From: Gracilaria vermiculophylla
Lineage: Eukaryota > Rhodophyta > Florideophyceae > Gracilariales > Gracilariaceae
NCBI GenBank assembly: GCA_019155205.2
Contig: JAHNZQ020000004.1
Span: forward strand, 1,278,343-1,342,342
DNA length: 64,000 nucleotides
Direction: 5' to 3'
Numbering within the stretch: the stretch's first letter is position 1; every line of letters starts with the position of its first letter. A program made the position numbers and the translations under genes. The notes below the pieces were generated by a model that did no database searches, had not been told where the DNA came from, and saw nothing but the letters and a program-made list of their open reading frames with translations. This document shows, one piece after another, positions 9,921 through 20,917 of the stretch.

Positions 9921-12019
9921 ATGGCATCGTCCACAGATCCTCGCAGAACTGCTGGAACAACTGTCAACAGCCGCACTCGCCTGGTTACCAGTGACGCGGA
10001 ATGCAAACGCTACTATGGATCTTTGTGGAAGTCCACAACAGTCAGAGGAATAGTTTAAAACGTTGATGTTCGTAGGATCAACAATCGAAAGCTGACATTC
10101 TTGACGGTAAACTTCAGTTTACCCAATCGTGAGAAAGAAGTTACTCTACCTTTATCAATTGTTAAACTCGGTACTGGTGTTGACGAGACCCCAAACGCTA
10201 CAGAAGAACAGAATGAGTCGATTGACGCGAGTATCATTGAACCTGCTGAAGAGGAAGCGATTACTTCACTATCTAATATGCAAATTTTGCAAGAACAGCC
10301 AGATAATCAAAATCTGCATACTACCTGCCAATCAACTATTGCTCATGCTCGAAAATGGGAAACCTGCACGACGTTGAGTCCTCTGAATGGTTGTATGCAA
10401 ATGCATCAGTGGAAGGTTATTGATCCAGCAGGAGATTTTATCTCACCGCATCACGTTCCTTCAGGAATGACTGCATTGGATTTCTTTGTCTGGATGTTTC
10501 CCATGCCTCATTTGCAATTTATCGTGAGCAGAACAAATATCCGACTGGAAAGCAAAGGCGCTCGGAGGACGTCAGGAGGGGAGGTGCTTAAATTTTTTGG
10601 CGTTCTCATTTTAATGACTCGTATTGAGTTTTCGGACAGACGTGATCTTTGGAGTATTGAGCCTTTTCCTGGGTTCATTCCACAAACTAAAATTGGGCTT
10701 GATATGTCACACAACCGATTTGAATCGCTTAGAAGTTGCATATGCTTTAGTGGAAATGGTGTGACTGAAGAGTAAGGAATCGTGAGATGGTCTTTTATAG
10801 CCGATTTTGTGAAAGCGATCAATAATCATCGCCGTTCTTTTGTCACGCCATCACAAGCTTTATGTGTGGACAAAGGAATGTCACGGTGGTACGGATTAGG
10901 AGGTAATTGGATTGATGTGGGGCTTCCACATTATACTGCGTTGGATAGAAAGCCCGAAAATGGACTTGAAATGAAAGCTGTTTGTTGTGGACGAAGTGGT
11001 ATATTGCTGAACATCGAACTCAATATGAATGCTAATAATATGGAACAGGATTTTGATTCCGATAATGCTCATGGAACGGCTATTCTACTTTGTTTAGTAC
11101 AACCGTGGTTTGGATTAGATCGTTTGGTATGCGCTGATTCTTTTTTTGCATCCGTCAACACCGCTAAAGCACTCATGGAAAAAGGGTTGAGATTTACTGG
11201 AGTAATCAAAAATGCATCTCGAGAGCTTCCTATGAAGTACTTATCTGAAATCACTTTAAGGAACAGAGGCGACTTTATATCTATGATTTCAAAAGGAAGC
11301 GTCCCTAATAGTGACATGATGGCCGTAATGTGGATGGATCGAGGTAGAAAATACTTTATTTCAACCTCGGGCACAGTCAATCCTGGTACTCCTATTGTGA
11401 GGGAGAGATGGAGGCGGGGGAACTATTTCTAAGAAAATGGAATTTGAGGTTGCAATTCCTGAGATTTGTGAAGAATATTACAAAACATGTTCAATGAACG
11501 ATCGCCATAACAGATGCTGACAGGATGATTTAAATCTGGAAAAGAAAATAGAGGTGAAAGAATGGTCATTTCGATTCAATTGCTCTCTTTGAGCAATTTG
11601 CATTGCGGATGCATGGAAACTGTATAAAGCAGCATATGGAAGCAGGAGCTTAAAAAGTCCACATCACTTTTGCTGTGAGCTGGCAGATGAATTAATAGAC
11701 AATACTTGGGACACAACTGGTTTAATGAAAAGAAATGAACCGGAAAATGAAAATAATATTGAACAGCCAATGTTTGCTGGCACGGGCTTGCATTTAATGC
11801 AAACCAACAGGAAAAGAAAAAAAAAATGGAATGATTACAAAAGCATTATATCAAGGACGATGCATTTATTGCAGAAGTAATACAAAATCGAAAATTATAT
11901 GTTCAGAGTGCTATTCAAGGAAAGAAAAAGAAGTGTTTTTATGTCACACTGGTACGAACAGAGATTGTTTTATGAAACACATTGAGGAATGTCACGGTAA
12001 AGAGAGGCATAATATCTAA
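9921..12019 (+). pseudogene. piggyBac-type transposase (DDE_Tnp_1_7), degenerate
   Basis: The likely ATG is at 9921. The frame shows the family blocks in order: an acidic N-terminus, LDFFVWMFP, then GGEVLKFFGVLILMT, VDKGMSRWYG, KPENGLEMKAVC and CADSFFASVNTAKAL (the Asp-containing catalytic blocks), a block around DRHNRC with KEWSFR, then ELADELID. A Cys-rich tail (11831-12019; CIYC, CSEC, HIEECH) resembles the cross-brace zinc finger of piggyBac proteins. Stops at 10055-10057 and 10773-10775, a frame change between 11430 and 11446, stops at 11518 and 11590, and a second frame change at the A-run 11817-11826 make it non-functional. Confidence 0.85.
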
Positions 12020-12109
12020 AAGAAATGTCAACAACGTTCACAACATTCGTTTTTTTAAGTAAAGTTCAATATTTCAATGCAATTATTGAGCAAAAGTTCA
12101 TTTACCTTA

Positions 12110-13314
12110 AGCCCCCTCCTGTAGTGCAACAACCGCTTTTGCAGATGGTCGCCCCCGTGTCTCATAGGACTTGGGTAATTTTCCCGGCGGTGGCAGCTGT
12201 CGTATGAGCTACAGTGGCTCCCGGACCCATTGTTGGGATGTCCCTGTGAAGGGTAGTATTCGGGGCACACGTGTAGTGCATTTGGGCGGCGCCAGGATGC
12301 GCCGTTGCGAGCCGATATTCACCACACACGTGGAAGGGCACTCCCAGCACTTCTGGTCATGGCTAGTTAATTCTATAATTTATTTAGTAATTTCTACGAA
12401 CTGTTTAAGTATGGTAGCGACCGCTACCGTGCGGAAAATAAACCTACGTCAAGGAGGATCTCGGCTCTGATCTCACCGCTTTGCGAACGGCTCCAGACCC
12501 TCACCGGGTGCTTCCGCCGCAGACACAAACGATCAACCAACCTCTTTCGTCGAGGACAATCCTACCGTGGTTACGGACTGTGTTTCTTTGTTTGTTTCTT
12601 GTTTCCTGTTGTTTTTATACCGTCGTACGGTCTATATTTTCCGCCCTACTTGGCGGGTAATTCTACCCATTCGTGGGATATTATCTACTCGACTCTCGAG
12701 TCTGCGCCCCGTATCGCGGCTCTGGTAGTTGCCCTATTTTTGATACTACCATTTACACGGACACTCCCACTCGTGGACACGCGGCTCACTTCGTCCAACG
12801 TCATCGGTTGACGACCACACCCACCCTCGACTGTAAGTCAGGAGGGGGTCGTCCGGCGTTACGCCCGGTGCTTTTCGACCCTATCCAGGGAGCTCTACCA
12901 CCTTCGCTACCCATTCCAGAGAGCAAGGTTGGACGCCTTGAGTGCTCGCCCGCTCACGCGGTTTGCACCATACCTGTAGTGCAACGCCCCGTCGAGGGTC
13001 TGCCGCACTAGCGGTCGTCATAAGTATTTCATCCGCTCCCGGCTGCCACAAGCGTGGTTATGAGTAGTATTAGATTCACTAGCCCCATTTGGGGGTGTCC
13101 CTAGGAAGGGTAGTAATTGAGGCCACGTGTGCCGATATTGGCCCGATGACGGGTGCGTCGTGACGAGCCCGCCACGGTTGCACATCCGTACTACAGTAGC
13201 CGGCCTTGCCGGGTGGCTAGATATTTCTAGGTATTTATTTTAATATGATGAAGTGCCGTATATAAGTGGCGGCACTGCCGCCACTGTACGGAGAAGTAAA
13301 CCTCAAGGAGGAAC
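12110..13314. repeat. Two diverged solo-LTR-like units
   Basis: Two related stretches (about 12115-12480 and 12970-13314) share CCTGTAGTGCAAC near the start, a GGGTGTCCCT..GAAGGGTAGTA block, and near the end AAACCT..(C)AAGGAGGA. The first also carries CTACAGTGGCTCC, like the start of the terminal repeat at 3131. Between them (12480-12970) I see no protein of known type. The second unit runs into the assembly gap. Confidence 0.45.
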
Positions 13315-13414
13315 NNNNNNNNNNNNNNNNNNNNNNNNNNNNNNNNNNNNNNNNNNNNNNNNNNNNNNNNNNNNNNNNNNNNNNNNNNNNNNNNNNNNNN
13401 NNNNNNNNNNNNNN
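13315..13414. other. Assembly gap, 100 N
   Basis: Exactly 100 N, the usual placeholder for a gap of unknown length. It lies at the border between repeat DNA and the gene region. Confidence 0.99.
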
Positions 13415-14789
13415 AGCCATGGTGATACACTCGTAAATTTAGCTTTTCACCGATAGAGTTGCGCATGCCTCCTGCCTTGCTAAATGGCTAATATTTGGCT
13501 TTTAACTTTTTCAATTATCCTCAACGATAGAGGTGCTCTTACAGTTCTATGTAACGAATAGATTAGTAAAAGTTTACACTTCGTGAGAAATTACACAACG
13601 CCGTTGCTTTTAAATCGGGGGGGTGTCGCATGGAGATTTCTCGCACAGTACTGCAAACCAAAGCGCTTGGCATATCGTTGTATGGCGGGCGGAAAGAGGT
13701 GACACACTTCTGGGGACACGATATTCGACGTAAGTTACTCCGACGCTTTTCGACGACAAAATGTTGGCCTTGGTGATGTCGCGCGAGAGGAAGCGCACAG
13801 CAGATTGTTAGGTTGTGCGCATTGGACGCAGCTGGCCACATCTTCCAACAATAACCACGAAGGATAAAGGGGGGCTTTACCGTGGTGCGCGCGATGATTT
13901 CGCAAGCGTTTGCTCCCACGACTTGAGAGCTCATTCGCGTAGGCGTTTAAACTCTTGGCCGTCGGCGCCATTGCTGCGCTCCATCTCGCACACATTCATA
14001 TTTTTGTTTCACTTGCGCGGCTCTGACGATTCACGTCACTTCTTTCTCCTCTCTGCGCTCCACATTGCTTCCCATGTGGCGATGTTCCGGTTGTAAAGCA
14101 CTGAAGGAGCGTGATATTATGCAACGCGGTAGTTGCGGAAGGTTTGCCAACGTTGCCGATCGTTGCACCAACCCCGAACGAGGCGCTGTTGAAAGTCAGG
14201 CAGCATCTTCTCACCGCCGTGTAGGGGGCTCCGCTTGGGTTGCATTTCCGCGACATCGACAACGATGCTTTGCACGTCCAGCAGGTACCGAGTCGTGCGT
14301 CACAGTCGTGGCAGACGTGCTCCGTGTGCAGTGTTGAACGCGTGTCATCAATACCGCTCGCGCAGGCGCACCCTCGCAAAAAGATTGGCATAATTGTTAG
14401 GATTTTAGATTTTGGTTGCAAATGCCCTTTCTGCAACCTGCGAACCGTCACATGCTTCGCAGCAGCAACAGGCGCCCTTGTGTGTGGCGCTGCAGTTACA
14501 GCTCACTGCATGCACCCCGCGGCGACGCCACCCGCGCGCCCACTGGCAGCGCGCCAGGTGTTCCACCGCCAATTCTGGACAGCTGCCCGAAATTCCGCCG
14601 CTCCGTCCGCAGCTCGTCATGTCCTTCACCTCGCACGGCGCGCCCAGTCCTGTCGTGCCAACGACACATAGCCGCCCGCCGCTCCAGGCAACCGACATAT
14701 AACGGAGCACGGACCGCGGCAGCCGTTCTGCACGCCGCGCCCCCTACCTGCCCGCCGCCTGTTGCGCGGCTGCGTCGCTTCCCGCCCGC
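13415..14789. other. Intergenic stretch, nothing supported
   Basis: Only weak open frames on both strands, without recognisable protein character. The last 300 bases become rich in C and G and are probably the promoter and leader of the TBC gene. Confidence 0.4.
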
Positions 14790-15992
14790 ATGCCACCGCC
14801 GTCGCTTTCGCATCCGCTTGCCGTCACGCGAGTCGCCGCTCCGATGCCACTCGCGTTGAGAATGCACTCCCGGCAACCTGACCACCCCAAGCACTCTTCT
14901 CCGCCCTGCTCCTTGCCGCCGCAGCCGCCGCAGCCGCCCCTGGAGGCTGACTTGCACACCCGTGAGTTCCAAGTCCTGCTCGACGCTGATGCCGCCGTCG
15001 ACGAGCCCAAGCTTCGCCGCGCCGCCTCGTCCGGCGTGCCGCCGGACATGCGCGCGCGCGTGTGGAAGCTTCTGCTGGGCGTCTCCTCATTCGACACGGC
15101 GGATGATCTTGCGCTGCACCTCAACCGCACCCACTCCTACAACGCCTGCAGCGCCGCCATCGATCACGACGACTACGTCCCCAGTCGCATTCGCCGCGTG
15201 CTGAAGAGGTCGCGCACCGCTTATCAGCCGCATTCGGCCCATGACCGCCGCGTGCGCCACGGCTCGTCGAGCGGCGAAAGTTATGACGGCGATGAGGACG
15301 ATGACGATTCTCTGGAGGCTCATCGCCCTTCCACGCCGCTGTCGTCATCGCGCAATTTCTCCCTTACCCCGTCCGCATACGCGAAGCCCACGCAACCCAA
15401 ATCACATCAAGTCGTCGACCGCGAGATCCAGGCAAAGTTCATCCGCGTCGTCACAACTTACCTTCAGACAGCTCCTGAACATGTCCAATACCACGATGAC
15501 ATGGTGTACCTTTGTGCCCCGTTCATAGAGGTCATGCCCACAGAGGCCGATGCCTTTCACGCCTTCTCCGCCCTCATGAGAACATGTCAACACCTGTATA
15601 CTGAGCACGGCCTAAAGGAGGCCGTCGCCGATTTTAATCTCATGTTTCGAGGCACTCATCCCAATTTGTACGACAAGTTCGTCGTGGAGGAGGTCGATAT
15701 GAACCGTTTCGTCTGCCAATGGTTGCGGGGGCTTCTCGTTCATCAGCTCCCACGTCGATGTTTGCTGCGACTTTGGGACTATTATATCGCAAATCTTGAG
15801 AGAGATGCCCTCGCCCTACATCCGTTTGTTTGTCTCGTCTTCATTGAACTTCTAGATCAGGAACTGGAAGAGTGTGACGATTCCGAACGCATTTTAGGTC
15901 TTCTTGCAAAGATACCGGCCACGGACATTGATCACGTCATTGCTCATGCCCACACTGCAAGGGAACGGCTTCGAGAAAAAGGCATCGTGTGA
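14790..15992 (+). CDS. TBC-domain protein with degenerate catalytic fingers
   Basis: 400 residues, one exon. A Pro-rich N-terminus is followed by the opening TBC block (SGVPPDMRARVWKLLLGV, about 82-98). An acidic low-complexity insert comes next (155-200), then the rest of the domain (about 205-390; FIEVMPTEADAFHAFSALM, FVCQWLRGLLVHQLP, LRLWDYY). TBC proteins normally stimulate GTP hydrolysis by Rab GTPases using an Arg finger (IxxDxxR) and a Gln finger (YxQ). Here the first motif reads VVDREIQ, with no Arg in the finger position, and YxQGM reads VQYHDDM. It may be a non-catalytic TBC protein, as known for TBC1D7 of the TSC complex, but orthology to TBC1D7 is only a guess. A later start at Met19 (14844) is possible. 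Confidence 0.75.
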   Translation: MPPPSLSHPLAVTRVAAPMPLALRMHSRQPDHPKHSSPPCSLPPQPPQPPLEADLHTREFQVLLDADAAVDEPKLRRAASSGVPPDMRARVWKLLLGVSSFDTADDLALHLNRTHSYNACSAAIDHDDYVPSRIRRVLKRSRTAYQPHSAHDRRVRHGSSSGESYDGDEDDDDSLEAHRPSTPLSSSRNFSLTPSAYAKPTQPKSHQVVDREIQAKFIRVVTTYLQTAPEHVQYHDDMVYLCAPFIEVMPTEADAFHAFSALMRTCQHLYTEHGLKEAVADFNLMFRGTHPNLYDKFVVEEVDMNRFVCQWLRGLLVHQLPRRCLLRLWDYYIANLERDALALHPFVCLVFIELLDQELEECDDSERILGLLAKIPATDIDHVIAHAHTARERLREKGIV

Positions 15993-16575
15993 CCAATCGC
16001 ACTGTGCTGCATCTTTGAGCTGCCACAGTTGCTCCTTATCCTCTGTATATGAATATACTCTTGTAGTATTGTCTCCCTTCGTACCTGCTCTCATACAGCA
16101 TGCTCCTAGGTCTGCTTTTTCCCAAGCTGTTGTCGATAGCTTTCCCACTATGCATCCTTTTACCGCTGATGTGTCTTTCTCCTTTTCTTATTCCACGTTG
16201 TTTAGGGCGATCGTTGGTGGTATGGATTTAGTTGCCGTGCGTGACTTTTTTTTCGGTTCTGGCGTCATCACATTCAGAGCGCCCTCGCAACGATTTAAGC
16301 CGAATTCTTGTCATGGGAATGGCCGACAGCGCAGACTCAGATAAAGTCACAAAAGTATTTGTGCGTCAGCAATCTTAAACATAAAGGTTAAAAACAAAAC
16401 TCAGATATCAAACGATGCTAACTTGCATCTCACGCTCACTCTCACTATGACCATCAATATATATAACCCTATTAATTTAAAAACAACGCGGCATCTCTAC
16501 AAACCCTCAAATCCAGTCTTGCTCTTTGTTGGCGCTGGGCGGAACGTTTACAAGGTAAAGCGCAACATATTTTCT
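15993..16575. other. Convergent intergenic region
   Basis: 3' ends of the TBC gene and of the NAC-alpha gene. I see no further gene. Confidence 0.5.
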
Positions 16576-17226
16576 TTAGTTCATTGTCAAACCCATGATG
16601 GCGTCCACAACGTCCTTATTGCTCTTCTTAAGTGCTTTAACGGCTTTGGCTCGCGAGACATCGGCCTGCGACATGACCAATTCTATATCCTTTGCCTCCA
16701 GATCGCTTTCATCCAAATCGCCTTCATCCTCGTCCTCTTCCACAGCCGCCACCTCGGCGCCAGGCGCTGTTGGGTTCACCATGTTCATGTCTGGAATCCT
16801 GAACTGTTCTGCTGCACGGTTTTGCGCCACGGCAGACAGATCTTCGATCTTGGCCTCCCCGAAAATGATATAAGTGTCAGATTGCGGTGACTTGTACACT
16901 TCGGGCTTCGAGATGACGAAAAGGTAATTTTTATTCTTCTTGACGGTTACACGAGTGACGCCAGAAACAGACTTCAGTCCGAGTTTCTGGAGGGCTTTGC
17001 GGCTTTTCTTTTCCGCTCGGGAGTGCTTGACTTCACCTTCGTCGTCACCGTCGGCCTCGATGGCAGCGGCGCCCGCGATGGAGGATGGATCGAACTTAGC
17101 ACCTTGCCCAGTGGTCGCATCGGTCGGCATTGCGTGCTCTTCCGCGGCATCTTCGTCCTCGACATCCTCCGTGACCACGGTCTCGGAGGGTTTGTCTTCC
17201 ATAATGACTTCCTTCACTTCGGTCAT
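16576..17226 (-). CDS. NACA: Nascent polypeptide-associated complex subunit alpha
   Basis: 216 residues from the ATG at 17226. A Met 15 codons upstream belongs to the same open frame, but MTEVKEV is the family-like start. An acidic N-terminus (about 1-66) leads into the NAC domain (about 67-135: SRAEKKSRKALQKLGLKSV, VTRVTVKKNKNYLFVI, TYIIFGEAKIEDLS). An acidic linker and a C-terminal UBA domain (about 177-216: KDIELVMSQADVSRAKAVKAL) follow. With the beta subunit it forms the ribosome-bound heterodimer that shields new chains from wrong targeting to the ER. Length and architecture are normal. It is transcribed divergently from the MRG-type gene. Confidence 0.96.
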   Translation of the reverse strand: MTEVKEVIMEDKPSETVVTEDVEDEDAAEEHAMPTDATTGQGAKFDPSSIAGAAAIEADGDDEGEVKHSRAEKKSRKALQKLGLKSVSGVTRVTVKKNKNYLFVISKPEVYKSPQSDTYIIFGEAKIEDLSAVAQNRAAEQFRIPDMNMVNPTAPGAEVAAVEEDEDEGDLDESDLEAKDIELVMSQADVSRAKAVKALKKSNKDVVDAIMGLTMN

Positions 17227-17973
17227 TCTAGGTTTGTCCGAGTAAGGATGGGTGTAAGTATGCAACCGCAACCTATTCGATCACGAGCAATTGAGATAGC
17301 AGGACGGGGGTTATGATTGTGCGGCGAGGGAGGGCGTTCCAATTCGGTCCGGGGTCGGCGTCGATCATCTGGCGGCTTGGGATCAAAACAGAAACAGTAG
17401 ATACTCGTGATCGGCTCTGGAAAGGGAAATGGATCATTTTTTTCGAAACTATTTTCGGATTTAGGATGCCCTCCTTGTAAACCACCGAAGCTCTTTCGGC
17501 GGTTCATCAAACGTATGCCGTTTCGAAGGTCTTCGCGTTATAACTCCTTTTCATCGGTCTGCTTTGCTCCACATCCTGGAGTCATCGACGTAGCACTACT
17601 CTCTTTTGTCTGCATATGACTACACTAATTTCTTGACGCTTCCATTCCACACAAAACGGGACGATATTTGTGTTAACCCTCGGGCCCCGGAACCTACAAA
17701 AAGCGCTTTGCTGACGGCCAGTCCTTCATCGTGGTCTGCACTTTAGCCTGGTTCTGAACAGAGGGTATCCGACTGATTTCTTCGGGTTCGTTCATTATCA
17801 GATTGAAGTTCCCATTCATTGAGACGCAACAGCAACGCAGTTCGACCCAAGTCTGCAGCGTCAAGACAGATAAAAAGGGTTCTTGTTGGGTTTTTTCTTA
17901 AATCGAAGAATCACCGCCGTTCTGTGCGGCTAACCGAAGCCCACAGCGTTTTTGGCATTGGCATTGTACGCAC
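17227..17973. promoter_or_regulatory. Shared divergent promoter region of NACA and the MRG gene
   Basis: 750 bp between two start codons pointing apart. No gene is visible. I could not identify individual factor sites. Confidence 0.4.
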
Positions 17974-18834
17974 ATGGCGAAAGTAGCGGATCACGACCGT
18001 CCGGTCCCGTACGACAAAGATTTTGAGGTCAGTGCACTCGTGCTTGCGTTTCACGGCAACTTACTGTACGTAGCCACTATCTTGAGGGTGGACCGCGAGC
18101 CCCATGCACCACGTGCTCACGCGTACTTGGTGCATTTTCATGGACATAAGAAGTCATGGGACGCAACGGTCCCGTCAGACCATGTGTTCCAGCACAACGA
18201 CGACAACTTGCTAATTGCGCACCGTTTGCTCGATGGCGTTCGAATGCGTCAACGAGCAGTGCAGGCAATTCAGCCCTCCGAAACTGATAGGGAGAACAAA
18301 CAACAAACGGAAAAGAACAATTCCACAGCTACACCCTCAAACTCGCTCTTCCAAATTCCGCCCGCTTTGCAGAGGCAGTTAGTTGATGACTGGGATGCAG
18401 TAACACGCGAACATCGACTCGTTCCTTTACCGCGCCCCCTCACGGTTCAGGCGCTTCTGCAGAAATGGGGAACAGGGCGACGTCAGTCATCGGACAAAGC
18501 CACTCGAGAAGTCGCCGAAGGCCTCCAAATATACTTTGACGCCTCCTTGTCTATGATACTTCTGTATCATTTCGAAAGACAGCAGTACAAGGACATTGTG
18601 GAAAAATCTGACAAACCACCCAGCGCAATTTATGGAGCCGAACACTTGCTACGTCTGTTGTTTAAACTTCCGTTTATTCTTGAGGAAGGGTCTATCGAAC
18701 GAGAAAAGTTGGAGTCTATTGCAGAGAAGGTCAACGATTTGACAAAATACATGCAGAAGCACGGGAAGGCATTGTTTCAGAGTGAGTATGAACCAGCTCC
18801 AGAGTCATATGTCAGAGCGGCCGCTAAACACTAA
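17974..18834 (+). CDS. MRG15/Eaf3-family chromatin protein
   Basis: 286 residues, single exon. An N-terminal chromo barrel (about 15-88) carries the family pattern VLAFHGNLLYVATIL, AYLVHFHGHKKSWDATVP. A short polar linker follows, then an MRG domain (about 120-280: LVDDWDAVTREHRLVPLPR, SMILLYHFERQQY, YGAEHLLRLLFKLPFIL). The family subunit reads methylated histone H3 (K36) and scaffolds NuA4/Tip60 acetyltransferase and Sin3/Rpd3S deacetylase complexes in the nucleus. The length is shorter than human MRG15 (linker reduced) but both domains look complete. The 3' end converges with the M48 peptidase gene about 150 bp away. Confidence 0.93.
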   Translation: MAKVADHDRPVPYDKDFEVSALVLAFHGNLLYVATILRVDREPHAPRAHAYLVHFHGHKKSWDATVPSDHVFQHNDDNLLIAHRLLDGVRMRQRAVQAIQPSETDRENKQQTEKNNSTATPSNSLFQIPPALQRQLVDDWDAVTREHRLVPLPRPLTVQALLQKWGTGRRQSSDKATREVAEGLQIYFDASLSMILLYHFERQQYKDIVEKSDKPPSAIYGAEHLLRLLFKLPFILEEGSIEREKLESIAEKVNDLTKYMQKHGKALFQSEYEPAPESYVRAAAKH

Positions 18835-18983
18835 TGATATCCTGGTACCCAGCAAATCCCGGCGCCACCCCCGTGCGATGGGCTGAAGACTGCCATTTAC
18901 GTGAAGGAGAAAGCATTGTTTTACATCACGCATTCTTACCCTATAAACAATCCAGCCAGGCATTTGGCATCCCTCGGAGTTTG

Positions 18984-19991
18984 CTACGAGGACTCGCTCA
19001 TCGGCTTCCCCGAGCGCATTAATGATCGAAAGTGGTTTGATTCCGACCAGCGCTTAAGTTCTCGGACGCGCAAAATGGGAAGTGGATGGGTGCTTGACAT
19101 TGTCATCGACTGCCGCAAGAAACTTCCAAGTCTTGATTTCGAAGCTTCATCAAACTGGTCAGCCTGGGCCAGAAATTCATCTAGATCCATCTCGTCTGAA
19201 TACTTTGACACCCCACCTGTGAGTTTCATGAGAGCGGACATTGCAATTGTTTTGTCCTGCATGACAAGCAACATTGCTCTGTCGCATGTCAGTTCCGCAG
19301 CACGCTGCCAGGCTAGCAGCTGCCTATTGAGAACCTCGTAAACGACACTTCCAAGCGTGTTTCCCAGCGTGCTCGACGAAATTAAAAGCAATAAGTTGGC
19401 CATTGTGACCCACACACCATGCTCGCTCTTCAAATGCCCCAATTCATGCGCCATAACTGCCTGCAGCTCTTGGGGTGTGACAAGCTCAATGAGCGACGAG
19501 TGCACAACGATGAACGGCTTGTTTCCCTGGACAGCAAGCGTATAAGCATTTGGCACGGGATTCTGGCGTATGTACAACTGAGGAACAGGTACGTCTAGCA
19601 CGTCACATGCTTCGAGCAGCATCGCATGCATAGAGGGGTACTGCTTTTCCGACACTCGTACCCCGGTGGAAATGTTTTCGAAAAAAAGCATCTGTTCGGC
19701 AGTTCGAAGAACCGAACGAAGAATCCACTCAAGACCGAAAAGAGACTGTAGAACTCTTGTTGCCCGTACATCCACAGGATGACGGAATTCATCTGGACGC
19801 AAGGATGGAAACCTCACTCGCGATGACAAGGAGTTGATGGAATCGCTCTTGGCAGAAGCCGAGCTCGATGCCAGTGTTAATACTCGACAGGATCGACGGC
19901 TTGAACGGATGAACCGTACCGGAACTTTGTTTGAAACGAAGCTAGTTTGCGATGCATGTCCCACAGTTGTTAAAGGTGTCACAAAAGCCAT
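18984..19991 (-). CDS. M48-family metallopeptidase, probably plastid (plastoglobule PGM48-like)
   Basis: 335 residues from the first ATG (19991); the open frame extends nine codons further but only with a TTG. The start MAFVTPL plus a Ser/Arg-rich stretch to about residue 60 looks like a red-algal transit peptide. The peptidase core has the zinc motif HELGH (182-186) and the third-ligand helix AELTCDRAML (Glu at 233), with the hydrophobic segment VTMANLLLLI between them. The family hydrolyses proteins with Zn2+. The arrangement resembles Arabidopsis At3g27110, the plastoglobule peptidase PGM48, which is an inference from the motifs. Single exon. Confidence 0.88.
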   Translation of the reverse strand: MAFVTPLTTVGHASQTSFVSNKVPVRFIRSSRRSCRVLTLASSSASAKSDSINSLSSRVRFPSLRPDEFRHPVDVRATRVLQSLFGLEWILRSVLRTAEQMLFFENISTGVRVSEKQYPSMHAMLLEACDVLDVPVPQLYIRQNPVPNAYTLAVQGNKPFIVVHSSLIELVTPQELQAVMAHELGHLKSEHGVWVTMANLLLLISSSTLGNTLGSVVYEVLNRQLLAWQRAAELTCDRAMLLVMQDKTIAMSALMKLTGGVSKYSDEMDLDEFLAQADQFDEASKSRLGSFLRQSMTMSSTHPLPILRVRELKRWSESNHFRSLMRSGKPMSESS

Positions 19992-20917
19992 TGCGTTCGG
20001 TGGGTTTCTGAACGTCAATACCTTCAGTCAGAGAGCGAGAAGCTCGTGCGCTTGCCCGGGGTAGAGGACTTCCAGCTCCGCGTTCTTGATATATAGAGAA
20101 TGTGATGCTCGTGAAAGGACAAAGCAAGTCTTTTTCCAACGGTTTCTTCAGCACTTCGCCGAATAAAATACTTCCACAGATTGCACTCCTGGGAGAAGAC
20201 TGAGGGTGAGAGCGATTTAGATATCTTTCTGTGCCTTCGGATATCTCGTCCTGTGCGTTTGTTTTGTCTGTTCTGTACAAGGCTTTCGGATGGCGCAGGT
20301 TAGATGATGAAAATAGATGAATTTATGATGACCGCGTTTAGGGCGCTACACTTCGCCACTGGGCGTAAAACGAGCAAGTGAGTTGCAAATGCTCAGCCAA
20401 TAGAACCCCATATTCAAAAGAAATATCCAATATACGACAAGTCACATTTTCTCGTTCGTTTTACCTCCTATTCTTAATGCCCTTCCGTCTTCTTTATTAT
20501 CATTAATCCATTTGCTCTTCATGTAATCTCGATCTCGCTATTGGAGACCATGAGGAGGGAAGGATGGTAAGGATCAAACCTTAACCCTACACCGTAGTTC
20601 TTTCGGCCACTGCGTATGCATCGCCAGAAATGGCGACTCTTCGTCTTTAATGACACTAGATAACGTATGACCGTAATGAACGAAAGACACAAGGTCGGCT
20701 GCAATAATTGATTACCGTGCTTCCCATAGACAATTCTCATACTTTATTCAAACACGATTAACAATTTCATAAGGATTATCTTCAACCCTCAAGATGATTG
20801 CTTAAAACCCACGAGTGGGGCGCCAAATTTGTGCTAAAAAGGTTAGCAAAGTCCAAGGGGTAGAAATGTATTGATTATCATTCGTTCTTCAACGACTGTA
20901 CCAACGGGCGGCGAGGC
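19992..20917. other. Intergenic region, nothing supported
   Basis: Upstream of the M48 gene and downstream of the ketopantoate-reductase-like gene. The short minus-strand frame 20519-20740 has no protein-like features. No RNA gene was recognised. Confidence 0.4.

Larger units (their letters stand above)
9694..12050 (+). mobile_element. piggyBac-type DNA transposon, decayed
   Basis: The left end reads CCCTAGTGTCTATC, and piggyBac terminal repeats begin CCCTAG. The element contains the transposase pseudogene described separately. No matching CTAGGG right end and no flanking TTAA duplication was found, so the right border (about 12050) is approximate. The base composition is visibly more AT-rich than the retroelement DNA around it. 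Confidence 0.65.

Noticed and set aside
13563..14451. Minus-strand ORFs of 123 and 151 codons
   Set aside because: No recognisable pattern, many Cys and Arg from composition, and no supporting splice or start context.
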